Part shown: positions 20,803-31,947 of the stretch, one piece after another
Position numbering within the stretch: position 1 is the stretch's first letter
How the letters are laid out: every line of letters begins with the position of its first letter
Assembly: GCA_022605405.1 (NCBI GenBank)
Contig: JABYQQ010000026.1
Coordinates: forward strand, 434,001 to 498,000
Direction of reading: 5' to 3'
From: Earliella scabrosa
Taxonomy: Eukaryota > Basidiomycota > Agaricomycetes > Polyporales > Polyporaceae
DNA: 64,000 nucleotides
Position numbers and translations under genes: made by a program
The notes under the pieces: generated by a model
What the model was told of the DNA's origin: nothing
Seen by the model: the letters and a program-made list of their open reading frames with translations, nothing else
Databases searched by the model: none

Positions 20803-22695
20803 ATGTCGGCTGAACCCCTCCGTGACGCGTCGTTCTACCTCCCGCACCTCCAACGCTGCCCTCGCTGCGACGACGGCCGGATCAGTGAGCCTCTCGTCAG
20901 CAGCGGCGCGAAGGATCCCAAACGCAAGGGACACAAGTATCAAGTGGTGAGCTTCTGTCTCCTTTTCTCCCGAATACCCCCTCATCCCATTCAGTGTCTT
21001 ATGCTACGTCCGGGTACGTTCGACCAATGCCCGAATTTCGTGTGGCTCCCGAAAACGGGCGCCACCGCCCCGCCGGAGACCCAGCGCGCAGCGGATCAGG
21101 TCATCGCATGCCCCAGTCTCGCGTGCCAGTCGCTCAGCGCGCCGCGCCGTATCAACCAGAATTGTACCTTCCGTCTGTGCTCGGCTTGCTGCAAGGCCAT
21201 GCATCAAGATTTACATGTGCGCCCTTGCAAGGTTTGGACGCACAACCACGCGCCCAGCGACGCTCCTCGTAAGTCTCCTCCCTCTCGCTATCGTTGCTTC
21301 ATCGCCTTACGCGGTCTCCCCCAAGCCCGTCGTCGCGGCGTGCAAACTGCCCGCCCTCAAGGTCCCCAGGCTGGCGGCCTCGCAGCTTCTGCCACCCCCA
21401 GTTCAGACAACGCGCCTGTGCCCCGGGGCGCGGGCTCGGCTGCGTCCTCCAACTCTCGGCAGGCTTTGGCTTTGTCCATATCGCCCCCCTACGTCGAGCG
21501 GCTGATAGCGATTGAGGTGGAGGAACGACTACGCCACGAACGGCTCGCCCGCGCGAACCAGGCGGGCGCCGCGGAGTCTCACCGTGTCATGGTCTACTGG
21601 CATTGGAAGGTCTGTCCCTCACTACGCGCTGTGCCCGTCCCTTTCCGCTCTCGTTCCCCTGGCTTACATGTAACCTAGAACGGCGAGAAACCGGAGATCA
21701 TCCCGGTCGACCTGGACGAGGCGCTGTGGCCCAGGTTTCAGCCTACCGACTCTCCCGAGCTGGTGGCGCGTTTCAAGGTCGACCAAGAGCGCTACCAGTA
21801 CTTCGACTGGAAGCTGTACAATTGGGTCTCGGCGTCCTCCCTCGTGGGTCCTCGAAACGTCCTCACATCGGGGGAACTTCACTACCGTTCCTTGGGTGTT
21901 GAGTACGGCCCGAACATGCCGGGCCCCGACGGCCCGACTGTCGACACTCCTCGTGGCAGTCACCTCTCCTTGCCCCCGAACCCGCCGTTCACCCCCGCCA
22001 CACCCTCACAGTCGGTCAGCCATTCGCCGCCCAGCACTCGCGAGTCCGCATTGCTGTCGCCTGGCCCTGCCACCCCGTCTGGGCTTCCACTCTCTTCCGC
22101 ATGGAACACTCCCTCTCGTTCAACTGGGACGACCGTGCCGCCCTCCTCGGCGCTCCCCTCTGCCCCAACGCCACCGACTTCGTCGATCGGCCTGCAACCC
22201 TCTGCCGGCCAATTTGGCGGAATGGCGATCCCGAGCGTCCTCCCGCCCCCCACGCCGCTCCCATCCGCTGGTGTTGCCCTCCCGCAAGCCCCGGGCACGG
22301 CCCGCGTTACCTCGTCCTTGCCTGTCGGGGTGCCATCGATCCCATCTGCGTCTACCGGTCCTCTTCCCTCCCTCCTAGCCACTGTCGCCATGCAAGCCGC
22401 GGCCGACCTTAGCGGCCCTGCCCCCGAGGGGCCTCATGGTTGGCCATTGCGGTACTTTGTCGACATGGCACTCGGCTTCCAGGAGATGAGGCGCTTGACA
22501 ACGCAAGGCGTCGGCAAACAGGCCGCTTTCGAGCAGGCCTTCAAACGTCCTAGAGTTCACAACACCTTCTATGGCAACTACCGCGCGTTCTGCGCCGCTG
22601 AGAAAATCCCCGGGACGGTGGAAAAGTGGATGTCTTATGGACGTCACGAAGCGGGTTTATGGGCCTCTTTTTACAAGCAATTCCGCACTCGATGA
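20803..22695 (+). CDS. cysteine-rich (GRF-like) unknown protein, about 572 residues, four exons
   Basis: Exons are 20803-20946, 20995-21268, 21326-21609 and 21679-22695. They sum to 1,719 bases, an exact multiple of three, which supports the model. The N-terminus reads LQRCPRCDDGRISEPLVSSG, then CPNFVWLP: a CxxC pair, a polar loop, a further cysteine and an aromatic tryptophan in an order like GRF-type zinc fingers. A second cluster (CQSLSAPRRINQNCTFRLCS, then CCKAMHQDLHVRPC) follows. Residues about 270-430 are proline/serine-rich and presumably disordered. The C-terminus is globular (WPLRYFVDMALGFQEMRRLT, then HNTFYGNYRAFCAAEKIPG). I believe this architecture is multicopy in agaricomycetes, but I know no function for it. 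Nucleic-acid binding is inferred from the cysteine clusters only. Confidence 0.7.
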
Positions 22696-23550
22696 GGTAC
22701 GCATCTCACCGTCAGGTTCGCGGGACGCATGTTTGCGAGGGGGCTTCGGTACATCGGCGATGTGTGTCCCATAGATACTCATTCGGCGTCCGGGCTCGGC
22801 CGTCCTTACCATAAAGTTCCCTCGCGCTTCCGTGTGGCGTGCGTGCAGGTGGTTACAAACCGTTCAGCGAGATCACGCGCGCTGGCTTGGCATCGATCCG
22901 CGCGGGCGGGCGGCCCCCCCCCCCACCACCAACGAGAAGGGCGCCTGAGTGTCATCAGCTGCCTCGGTTTAACGGTTGTTGGGACTCGGCACGGTCTTCA
23001 GCCCACGCTCTGAAGTGTCCCCATTTCGCCCATTTGGGATAAAACGTTCCTGGGCGCCTAGCGCGCCCTTTCTGACTTCTGCTTCGTTCCCAGCCCGCTT
23101 GGCATTGCTCGTCTCCTCCCGGCGTGGTTCATATGGGCGAGGGTCTCCAAGGCTGTAGACGAGCGAGGATGTCCCCCGCTTTTATGCTGAGGGCTGAGTA
23201 ACTGCCGACCCCGGCCCCACCACATGCGCCTGTTTCCTCTGTCGCACTAATTTCAGCCTCTTGGGCAGGGCGCGGACTGCGACGTTCGTCCCTCGCGCCA
23301 ATAGATCATCCTCACCAGTCGTAAGACCGATCAGAATTCAGACGGTGCTATCTTCTTGCAGACACCGCCATGGGTCTCGATTGTCATCAAGTAGGCACAT
23401 CGCAATCATGTGGGCGAGATCCACTATCGCAGTCACGGCCCTCGGGGCAAGCTGCGCCTCGCTCACTCCAGCTGCGACAGCACTCGCGATATTGCCTTCG
23501 TCAGAAAATCCGCCCTTGCCCCGCTCGTTCCTCATCCATCGCCGCTCTCC
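22696..23550. other. intergenic region, nothing recognised
   Basis: This 855-bp stretch separates two plus-strand genes. It contains a run of 12 cytosines at about 22915-22926 and pyrimidine-rich sequence before the ATG at 23551. No gene or RNA is supported. Confidence 0.4.
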
Positions 23551-26346
23551 ATGGAGGACTCCCATCCACGCACCCCCCTCACCGCTCGCGAGTTGTGAGT
23601 TCCAGGCCGCTCATCTGTGGCATGTTCTTTTAGCTCACGCCCGACCGCTGCGCAGCCACCACTTGCCCTCCGACATAGTCCGTGTACGTCATGTGCTTCT
23701 GTCCGGTGAGAGTGGACAAGCACTAACGCCCGGACACAGGCCGTGCTGCGTCTGTGGGTCAGGAAGCCGAAAACCGTCAACCTAGTGCCCGATGGGGAGC
23801 CTCTGCTGCACCGCTGCATCGAGGAGAAGCTCAGCATCGCGTGGGATCGCGTGGTGGAGCTCGCGCGCGACGGCGGCAGTCCTAGTAATAAGTGTCCTGC
23901 CGGCGTCGCGCGACGCGAATGGCGCGTAGATGTTCGCCTCGCGCAGGGTCTCATCAAGGGAGAGTTTAGACATCCCTTTCCTCAGGTATGTTGTCTCACG
24001 TCGCCTGCGGTGCATGACCCTCATCAGCCGCAGCGAGCGCCATCTATGTCACCTCTGACAGAGATTGAGGACACGGAGGCTCGGTTGGCAGAGGCAGAGC
24101 TGGAGCGACGGCTGGAAGGCCCAGAGGCCCCGCCGGACATGCGGTGAGTTGAACACACCTGCCTTTGTCTCCGTCGCCCTCAAACCTCCGCCTTCCCGCT
24201 CAGACTCGCCACCCCTGGCCTGCAGACATCCCCCGAAGGCCTGCTCCCTCATCATCGCGGCCTCCCCTTTCGATCGCATTCGTGCCCCCCATGCACGCGC
24301 GCGCCCACTGCGCCCACCATCGTTTCTCTCTCCAGCCTTCGGTGAGTGCTCTACGCAGCTTCGTGGGATGGAACGAGGTTCAATGGGGCATATGTGCCTT
24401 ATGCGATCCATTCAACGTGGTTCCCCTATCGCGTTTGACGACTTGGTCTCAGTGCTTCAACGCATAACGAACCTCCACCGCGCAGTCCTTCCTCTGTTCA
24501 ATCAGCGGAGTCGTGGTCTGGAATATCTGATGGCAGCCGGGACGGTCAGTCCTCACCGTCACTCTTCTGGTTGCCCGCAGCTCATCCTGTACTCTAGGAG
24601 ACGGCGACCGAGCATCAGAGGCGGGGACGCTTCATACGCCCTCGGCCCGTGCCCTTTCCGCCGACTCCCACGCGTTCCCATCCCCTCTTTCTGCCAGTCT
24701 TTATGCGGACGGACTGGATGCGCATTTGGCAGATTGGCGGCCGGGAGCACGTCCTTCTCCCGCACCTACGTTGTTGGACCAATGCGTCAGGGCGTGTGGC
24801 TACGTGAGCGACTATCTACATGGCAGGGAACCTCTTGCTCACGGAGTCGTCGTTTAGGAAGAACTGCCCAAGGGGGATGTATGGGATGCCCCGAGCGAGT
24901 GGGATGAAGCCGAGGATACAGAGGAGGTCAGTCGCTCCTGGTCATCCAACGTCTCTCCTGGCTCTGAGGCCGATTGACGGCGTCTTAGTTTGTTTGGGAG
25001 GGCTATGTCGACGTCCATGTGAGCGGCGTGGATTATCGCACGTCCCCTCGGGCTGGCCGCCGCGGGGGAGGGGTGTTGCAGTCTTTGCCCCTTCGGTACT
25101 ATCGCGCGGCTCAGTATGTCGCCGTCGACGCTGAAGCTCTGGCCGCGGAGTTCGTGCGCGTGGTTGTGGGACTTGACAGTGCGTCATTCACTGGATGCGT
25201 GCCGTGCGTGTTGGCTAACATCCATGATAGCTGACTTGTACATATCGGTGCCCGACCTCCAGGACGATCACAACGCCTTCCAGAAATTGGCTGTGGTCAC
25301 GGGGGACGGCAAGTGGCAATTACTTACCTCCCGCGAGATCCAGTTGCGTCCCCTTGACAAATCGAGCAAGGCGCCAGGGCTGCGGGACGTCCACTTCGCG
25401 CTCGACTATCAACTCGATCCGGTGCGTCAGGACAGGCTCTTACCTTTCCCTGCGCGATCTGACAACGTGATCTCTCAGGTGCAGCGAGAGCGTAGCCGCG
25501 TGCGTGACGTGACCCCTCGTGAACATACACCGGTGGTCAAGCGGGCGTTTTCCCCTTCAGCCTCGCGGAGCCCTTCGAGGCGCCCGGTGGCCACCAAGCG
25601 GCGGCGGGCTCAGTCTGACACGTCACCCGAAGCCGTCACGAAGAGATCGGTGGTTGAGGCGGTCACTGAGTGGATCGGCCAGGTCGACGACGGCCGCTTC
25701 GAGGAGATGCCGGAGGTGACTGAACTTCGTGACACGAAGGGCAAGAAGTCACACGACGTTGATTGCCTATTGCGGTGGTCGAAGGTCGTAAAGATGATTG
25801 GAGATCTCGAGCAAACTGACGCCACAGCGGGCGCCCCCGGGGCGAACGTGAAGATTACGCAGGAGCACATCGGCGCGTTTGTCGGCCGAGGCTCTGAGTG
25901 GATTGGGCAAGCGGCGCATGTGCGGCGAATTTACGAGCAGCACCGCACCAATCCATCGCTCCAAGCCGAGCTCAAGTGCCTCCGCGATAACCACCGTGCC
26001 GTTGGCATGAAAACGCTTCTGGGGGTCTTGACGTGGAGCATCAAACCTGCGGCGTCTCGTGGTCCGCATCCGCTGCAGAACGTCCTCCCGCCTGCCGCGT
26101 TCGCGGCCCCGGCTGCCCTGTCGTCGCTTCCGGAGACAGATGAGTTCGTCAAAGCGCGTGCCGCGCATTCCCCGAAGGGCTCATTTTCCAACGCGCGATT
26201 GTGTTGTAGACGAGGACTCGCACCCGGGGGGGTGCCTAGTCGGCCAAGGTCTCGGTCCGCGGCCGCTCGACAGCGACCGTGATGAAGACGACGAAAGCGA
26301 CGGTGGTTCACAGGCCAGTTACGAGTCTTGGCCTTGGTTGTCGTAG
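23551..26346 (+). CDS. multi-exon unknown protein, paralogue of the gene at 43516-45724
   Basis: A short first exon (MEDSHPRTPLTARE) is followed by many short exons. Two introns flank the segment FHHLPSDIVR, after which AVLRLWVRKPKTVNLVPDGE continues in phase. The middle carries ARLAEAELERRLEGPEAPPD. Near 25020-25170 is GVDYRTSPRAGRRGG, then LPLRYYRAAQYVAVDAEALA. The C-terminal region (about 25620-26040) contains ITQEHIGAFVGRGSEWIGQA and a probable helical bundle. The last exon ends acidic (SDRDEDDESDGGSQASYES) at 26346. Three blocks match the gene at 43516 in the same order, so the two are diverged paralogues. There are no catalytic motifs that I know. Exact exon boundaries between 24000 and 25100 are not resolved. 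Confidence 0.6.
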
Positions 26347-26615
26347 GTAGAGTGTTCAGTATGCACGCTGGGTGGGGTGACAGAGCGGCGACCGACGTGT
26401 GGTCTTTCGCCACGCCCTCGCGTTCCCTTCTCTGTTCCAATGCCAGAGTACACGTTATGTATCGCAACGTCACAAGGCGCGCGCTTGGTCACAACAAAAT
26501 GATACGTCGATCGCGCGTCGCGCGCATCGCCTCCCTCTCCTCCTCGCTCGCTCCGACATACTCATCAGGCCAGTTCTCGACTATGCGAGGCTTCACGTTG
26601 CCGGAAAGCGCGCAG

Positions 26616-27505
26616 TCAGATCGAGAGGGCATGCATATGTGGATGAACACTCACTGGCAGGTAACCGATGGCCCATGATATCAAGGACCACAAGCGCGAG
26701 TGCTCGCTCATCCAGCTGTCTCTCACCGTCCGAATCGCCTCGCGTTCAAATGCGCGCCATTCAGCATCCAGCAGACTCTCATCTTCTGGATCCATTGGGC
26801 TTCCGAAGTACCGCATAAGCTGGTGCAAAGCTGGAACCGTCCAGGGCGCATCGCCAGGAAGCTGACTCTCCTCCATCATCTGCGGCAACCGCACTCGCCA
26901 TCCGAGCGCATCAGCGCGACGGACAGGTAAACGAGTCTGCGCCCGCCTCGCCGTCATTGCAACGACAGTCCAACACGCACGGATGGACTCACCCGTACAC
27001 ACTCCCAATCGTCCGGGTCGTCCGGCAAGTCGTCTTCGGGAGGCCAAGGGGCGGATGCCTCGATAGCCAAGTCTCCGAGGCGAAGATTTTCGGCCTGCGT
27101 GGCCACGAGAGGATGTTCGTCGCCCTCAACGCCCACATCGATGATCAGAATGAGTTTGGGACGGCGGGGGGGAGTTGTCCAGCCACCCCCGACCGGCTCA
27201 CCCCATCCACCCTGCCCCCACGGGCCGATATCCCACCCGCCCTCCGGAGTAGTGCATGTCGATGTGTCTGCCCGGAATGAGCTGGTTTCACTGTCAGAGG
27301 AATCGCCCGACATGTCGGGCTCGCGAAGGAGAGGTGAGGCGGGAGGAAGGGACAAGCCGCACGACGGGCGCGGCAGTCCGTCCTCACGGCGCTGATCTGC
27401 CCGTCGGGGTCGGAGAGCCTTCGGGATCGCCAAGCCTGAGCTCTTCCGGCTCCCAGCGCCGTTGACCGAAACCTGTGGCTTGCCAGTGTGCGCTGGGGGT
27501 GCCAC
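26616..27505 (-). CDS. hypothetical protein, at least two exons, 3' end unresolved
   Basis: The minus-strand frame from 27505 includes a likely start at MSGDSSDSETSSFRADTS (about 27310). It then runs through a glycine/tryptophan-rich stretch (GGWDIGPWGQGGWGEPVGGG) and KLILIIDVGVEGDEHPLVAT. A donor after DPDDWECVR (GTGAGTCC, about 26994) and an acceptor near 26935 join it to TRLPVRRADALGWRVRLPQM, continuing through PWTVPALHQLMRYFGSPMDP to WSLISWAIGYLP near 26660. A good donor (GTGAGTGTTC) follows, so further exons may lie downstream. If not, the frame ends at 26616. Composition and splice consistency support a real gene. No domain is recognised. Confidence 0.5.
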
Positions 27506-27627
27506 AGTGATGCCATTTCAGGCACGAGCCCGTAGATATGCCCCACTGCTTGGCACTTGGGCGACTGGCCGACATCCATGGACAGTCGCGCCCGACGCGC
27601 TCCTTGCGACCGTTCGATACACGCGAA

Positions 27628-27650
27628 GGGGGGGGGGTGGCCCCCCCCCC
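27628..27650. repeat. perfect homopolymer palindrome, G10-TGG-C10
   Basis: Ten guanines (27628-27637), then TGG, then ten cytosines (27641-27650). This can form a hairpin, and the G-run is also a weak quadruplex candidate. It is also a typical place for base-calling error. Confidence 0.8.
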
Positions 27651-28686
27651 AACATTAGACTTTGAGCTGTGTGTCCACGTTTGTTGTGTTAGTTCGGTAC
27701 ATAGCCTTCCAGCGATTGGCGTTCGGATAACGATCTGTCTTGGCGCGATGCTACATTCTGAACACCGGCGCGGGAGCACCGCCCTGCGGATCATGTTCCT
27801 GATATGCAAAAGATGTCATCAGTCTCGGCGTCCGTGCTCGAGGTTAATCGAATACCCGGGCTCTGTTCTGATCGCGCAGCGTGCAAGGATAAATGCACGC
27901 TGCTCGTCGGAGATCAGTCAACGCGTAGCTTTGGGTATGGTCATCGTTCGTCAGTAATGCTTCATCACTCCAGAGGTACAGGGAGAACATGAGCTATCTG
28001 GTTCGTGTACACGCCCTCAAGCTCAAGCACCTGCTACGAAGTCAGTCAGCCGGCGACAGAGGACTCGATCCGCGGCCGGAATACTCACCGCAGCAGCTGT
28101 TGTAGGAATAATGTGTCACGGACAGGACAATGTCAAGGACGGTTTTGCATCATAAACAGGACAATTCATGATGTATCACTTGGTTTTGGGCGGACTTCAA
28201 GCACCTCTAGGCGGGTGTCCCGGCCGCCTCGGCAGCCTTCCTTTTGTAGTAATACTGTCCATATATTCTTCTGGAGCAGAATATCATGGCTGCCGGGGGA
28301 AAATATACTTCGGCAACATGTGAATCTCCCCAGGATGGAAGTAACTCTTGATCAAGATCTCATAGCATTACACTAGTGAGCACGGTGATACTGTGCATCA
28401 AGTATATCAACACTAAGTATTGACCGCTTACTGTACTGAAAGCAAGGCAAATAGAACGGTTACTGAGCCTGAGTATATAGTTCTTATACTAACGGTGGGT
28501 AAGTGTGTTCAAGGGCTTCAACACCACTAGTATTCGCTCAAGGGAGGCAACCAAGCATATGCGTCAAGTACTACGGGATCCTACACGCTATCTATCGCAG
28601 CGGGACCATAAGTATCGACCCCTAAGGACACACCCACACGACCAGGGCCGCTACATAGCACCTACAAGCCGGTGAGGTGAGTATGT
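27651..28686. other. gene-free stretch with a possible solo-LTR remnant (28098-28523)
   Basis: No gene is supported. The sequence from 28098 starts TGTTGTAGGAATAATGTGTC and ends TTCAACA at 28523. This TGTTG...CAACA boundary pattern, about 426 bp long, is typical of copia-type LTRs and similar to the ends of the LTRs at 50954 and 56768. The five bases on either side (GCAGC and CCACT) do not match, so a target duplication is not demonstrated. The rest of the stretch is AT-richer intergenic DNA downstream of the minus-strand gene ending at 28687. Confidence 0.3.
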
Positions 28687-31600
28687 TCACTGATGGCGCC
28701 CTCGTTTTGCGAGGCCGCGCTCTGCAGAAGGGCTCGACGGTCGTTTTCTGAAGACAGAGAGTGGTGAGACACCAGTAATCGACGAGGAAGGACAAGGGAA
28801 TGACAGAAACGCACCGCATGGTATCCTCCGTCTGCACAAGCTCAAGAATCCGATCTATCGCCCATGTGACGTCCATGGCCGCATCTTGCCAGGCGTCCAA
28901 TGTCGCGGGCGTCGCAATCTCTCTCCACCAACAGAGGGAAAGCAAGACCATCAAGACGCCGTTTGCTCCCGGCTTCCTCAGGCCCTCCCAGGTGTTCTCT
29001 CCGCATGCGGCGCTGTCATCGATAATGGGGCGTCCACGATCATCACGACTTCGCCAATTGGGCTGCAGTCCGCCCCACCATGCCCACCATTGGTTTGCGT
29101 ACTCGACCTCGTCCTTGATAACCGGTGACTTGTCGAGATCCCGTCGCAGGACACGCAGCCATTCACCAACTGCGTCTGGACGATGCGTAGCTGCAAGACC
29201 CCTGGGCTATTCGAAGCAGTCAGAAGATGTTAGTGTCTCGATGGCGGGTTCAATTACATACCGACGTCTGCCATCCATAACTGCGTTCAAGGTTCGTCCA
29301 CTGTGCCACACCGCGCACGAAGGGCTGCCCGAAGTCTTTTGCGGAGAGATACTCAAACGAACTCCGGACCCACTGAGGCCAACCGCTGTCGTCGATGTTC
29401 ACCGCCGGTGAAGACGCCGTTGTGACGAGCATCGTACTAGCAGGTATAACCGTAGGGCACGGATGAAGAGGGTCGGATGCTGGGGCTGATGATGAATCCT
29501 GGGAAGCTACCTCTCCAGCCGTGTCGACGCCGGCAGCCGTGGCCATGGACGGCGATGAGCGTGGAGGGGAGAGGGTGGCACGCGCCGGCGGTTCAACAGT
29601 CGTGCCAGACGACTCCATGCCGACGGTGCGACTCGGATGTGTGGGCGTAGGAGAAGATCTTGGAGGGCACGGGTCTTGTGGCATGAGAGCGGGCTCGGAG
29701 CTCGGTGGTGCTGGTGCGGCTGATTCGCGTTGAACGGATTGAGATGCCAGCGTAGGCGCGGAGGGAGATGTGACAGGGAGAGGGTGGGATGGTGACTCGA
29801 CTTGGACCGTAGACTCCGACTCGCCAACCGCGGGCTCCGAGACTCTGTTGAGACGCGACGATCGACGTGAAGGTGCCGCTGCGCTGGAAGGGGTGTGGGC
29901 CTTCTTGACCGACTTCTTGTTTCCCCGTGCCGTCCATTGCGAGAGAAAGGTGTTGTTGAGACCGAGGTTAGCCATAGCCTCGGCGTTCCTTGCCTGCATG
30001 TTGAGGCCGTCGCGTTGAAAGGGCTCGATGTTGCGATGCAGATAGAGGAAGACACGACGAACGTCGTCGGGCATAGATGCGAGCTTACGGATCATCTCTG
30101 GGTTGAAACCAAGCTCCTCCGGCGTTGGGATAGTAGCGCCGTCGGGTACCTCCTCCAGCCCAGCCTCATCGGCCTCCCTGTCCTCCACCTCGTCCTCGTC
30201 CTCGCCCTCGCCCTCACCACCGTATCCCCGCCGAGCATCCTCACCCTCGTCGCTGGATGAGCCGGACGATGTCTGGGCCTCAGATGATGAGTCGACGTGG
30301 GTGCGCTTCGACGACCGCGCAGCCTTGCCCTTGCCCTTCCTTCGTCGGGCGGAAGATTGTGCGGACGTGGTTTCTATCAGGGCATGTGCGTGGTGTGAAG
30401 CATTCGAGGTCGACGTCGTAGCTGGGATTGTGCTAGCAGAAGGCATGGGTGCGGGGCTAGCAGATGTCGAGAGACGAGGAGTTCCCATTTGTGCCTGTCG
30501 TTCGGCGTATTCTGTACGTTGAGATAGGATACGTTTGAGATGATATTGTACTCAACGAGCACATATACATACCTGGGGTGTTGATGAGGTAGCGACCAAA
30601 AGAAGGGACGACGTCTTGAGTGAAGGACCTGGACTCGGCCACATGCCAGTAGCGCCCGCTGGTATCTTCGCCGGCGTTGACACTAGCAGAATAGTGAGCG
30701 ACGTTGTACACGGCAACATGGCACTGAGAGGACTTACACCTTGAGGTCAAAGTCCTTCGGACCATCCTTGAGGGGACACCCAGCAATGAGCGTGATGTAG
30801 TATCCCGTGTACTTGCGCAGTAGCTTGAGGAGAGGCTGGACAACCGGCGAAAAGCTTGCTCGTGCTCTATTGAACGCATTAGAGGGTACCATATAGACCC
30901 GTACTTGATGTACTCACAACTCGAAGGAGTCGAGGTCTGGCTCTTGATCCAGCGCGTCCAGTTCGAGTTCGTACAAGTCGAGGTCATTTTGATGCTCGCG
31001 CTCGCACTCCTCCTCCAGTGCCCGCTTATATTCCTCGCCCTCGCCGTTGAACATCTCCCGCGCGATTTCAGCCCGAAAGCTGAGCTTATACTTATCCTCC
31101 AGGCCTGCGGCTTCCCAGCGCTCGTCGAACTCGATGTCGATGTCGTCGCCCTTCTTCGACATGTACAGCTGCCATACGGCGCGCTTCCGGGGTGGTGGTG
31201 GAGGATCGGCGTGGTGCTTGAGAGCCGAGAGAACGCCCGCCCAAGGGTTGTCCTGCTTCTGCGCAAACGCTCTGGCACGGTAGCGCAGCGTCCTCTTGAG
31301 CATCTGTCGTGCAGAGAACACAGGTCAGTATTAAAACTGAGTACATGTGCATGTCGTGCGCACCTCTTGAACGTGGCCTATGACTTCCCCTTTCGCCTCC
31401 AGAATCTCAGGCGTCTCCTCAGGAAGTGGATCTTGGTCAGGATGTGGGTCGGTGTCGAGGGGTAGGTTCCAGGGAAACCGCTCCCAGTATTTGGCATAGA
31501 ACCGCGTAAAAAAGGCTTCTTGTGGACCACGCGGCTTACCCTTGCCATGCACTGAACAGAACTCAGGCAGGTTCTCTTGTATGAATTGCTCGCGCTCGCC

Positions 31601-31729
31601 GTGGAAGTTCCCGGGGTTGCCTGGTTTACCTCCAACTTTCGGGCGGTTCTCACGGCGGCGTCCTTTGGCGGCGTTGGATTTCTTGCGGACTGGGTGAACT
31701 GCAGCAGACGTGGTCGAAGAGGATGCCAT
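28687..31729 (-). CDS. large multi-exon protein of a family I believe is multicopy in agaricomycetes, function unknown
   Basis: The start at 31729 reads MASSSTTSAAVHPVRKKSNA, then GNFHGEREQFIQENLPEFCS and FYAKYWERFPWNLPLDTDPH. Exon 2 (about 31293-30918) has LRYRARAFAQKQDNPWAGVL and a PPPPPRKRAVWQLYMSKKG segment, followed by an acidic helical stretch (ALEEECEREHQNDLDLYELE). Later exons give LLRKYTGYYITLIAGCPLKD and GRYWHVAESRSFTQDVVPSF. A long Ser/Pro-rich low-complexity exon (30488-29270) follows, then conserved-looking GWPQWVRSSFEYLSAKDFGQ and ANQWWAWWGGLQPNW. The last exon encodes a basic tail (RKRPSSPSAERGLAKRGRHQ) and stops at 28687. I recall the early segments from many agaricomycete genomes, often near mobile elements, but know no function. 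It is divergent from the gene at 31948. Confidence 0.65.
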
Positions 31730-31947
31730 GATTTCCAGCAGAGATGTATAGGGGTAAGGCTAGCGAGCGAGCAGGACGGGCAATCGTGACACAGAAATGC
31801 ATAACCGTGTGATGTCACAGAGTGTCACGCTTGTTTCGAACCGAAGCGAGCTGGTTATGTCAGGAATCGATCCTCGATCAATCGCCTTGTCTCACTATCG
31901 CATCCCTTGCCCCTCCTCTACCTTCACCAACGTTACTCACGTCCGCC
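31730..31947. promoter_or_regulatory. short shared upstream region of a divergent gene pair
   Basis: Only 218 bp separate the start codons at 31729 (minus) and 31948 (plus). The stretch is pyrimidine-rich on the plus strand close to 31948. No clear TATA box was seen. Both genes must take their core promoters from this interval or from within the neighbour. Confidence 0.45.

Noticed and set aside
29507..30055. A 182-codon minus-strand frame within the large gene at 28687-31729
   Set aside because: It is an alternative frame of a GC-rich low-complexity exon; the 412-codon frame continues into conserved-looking sequence and joins the next exon.
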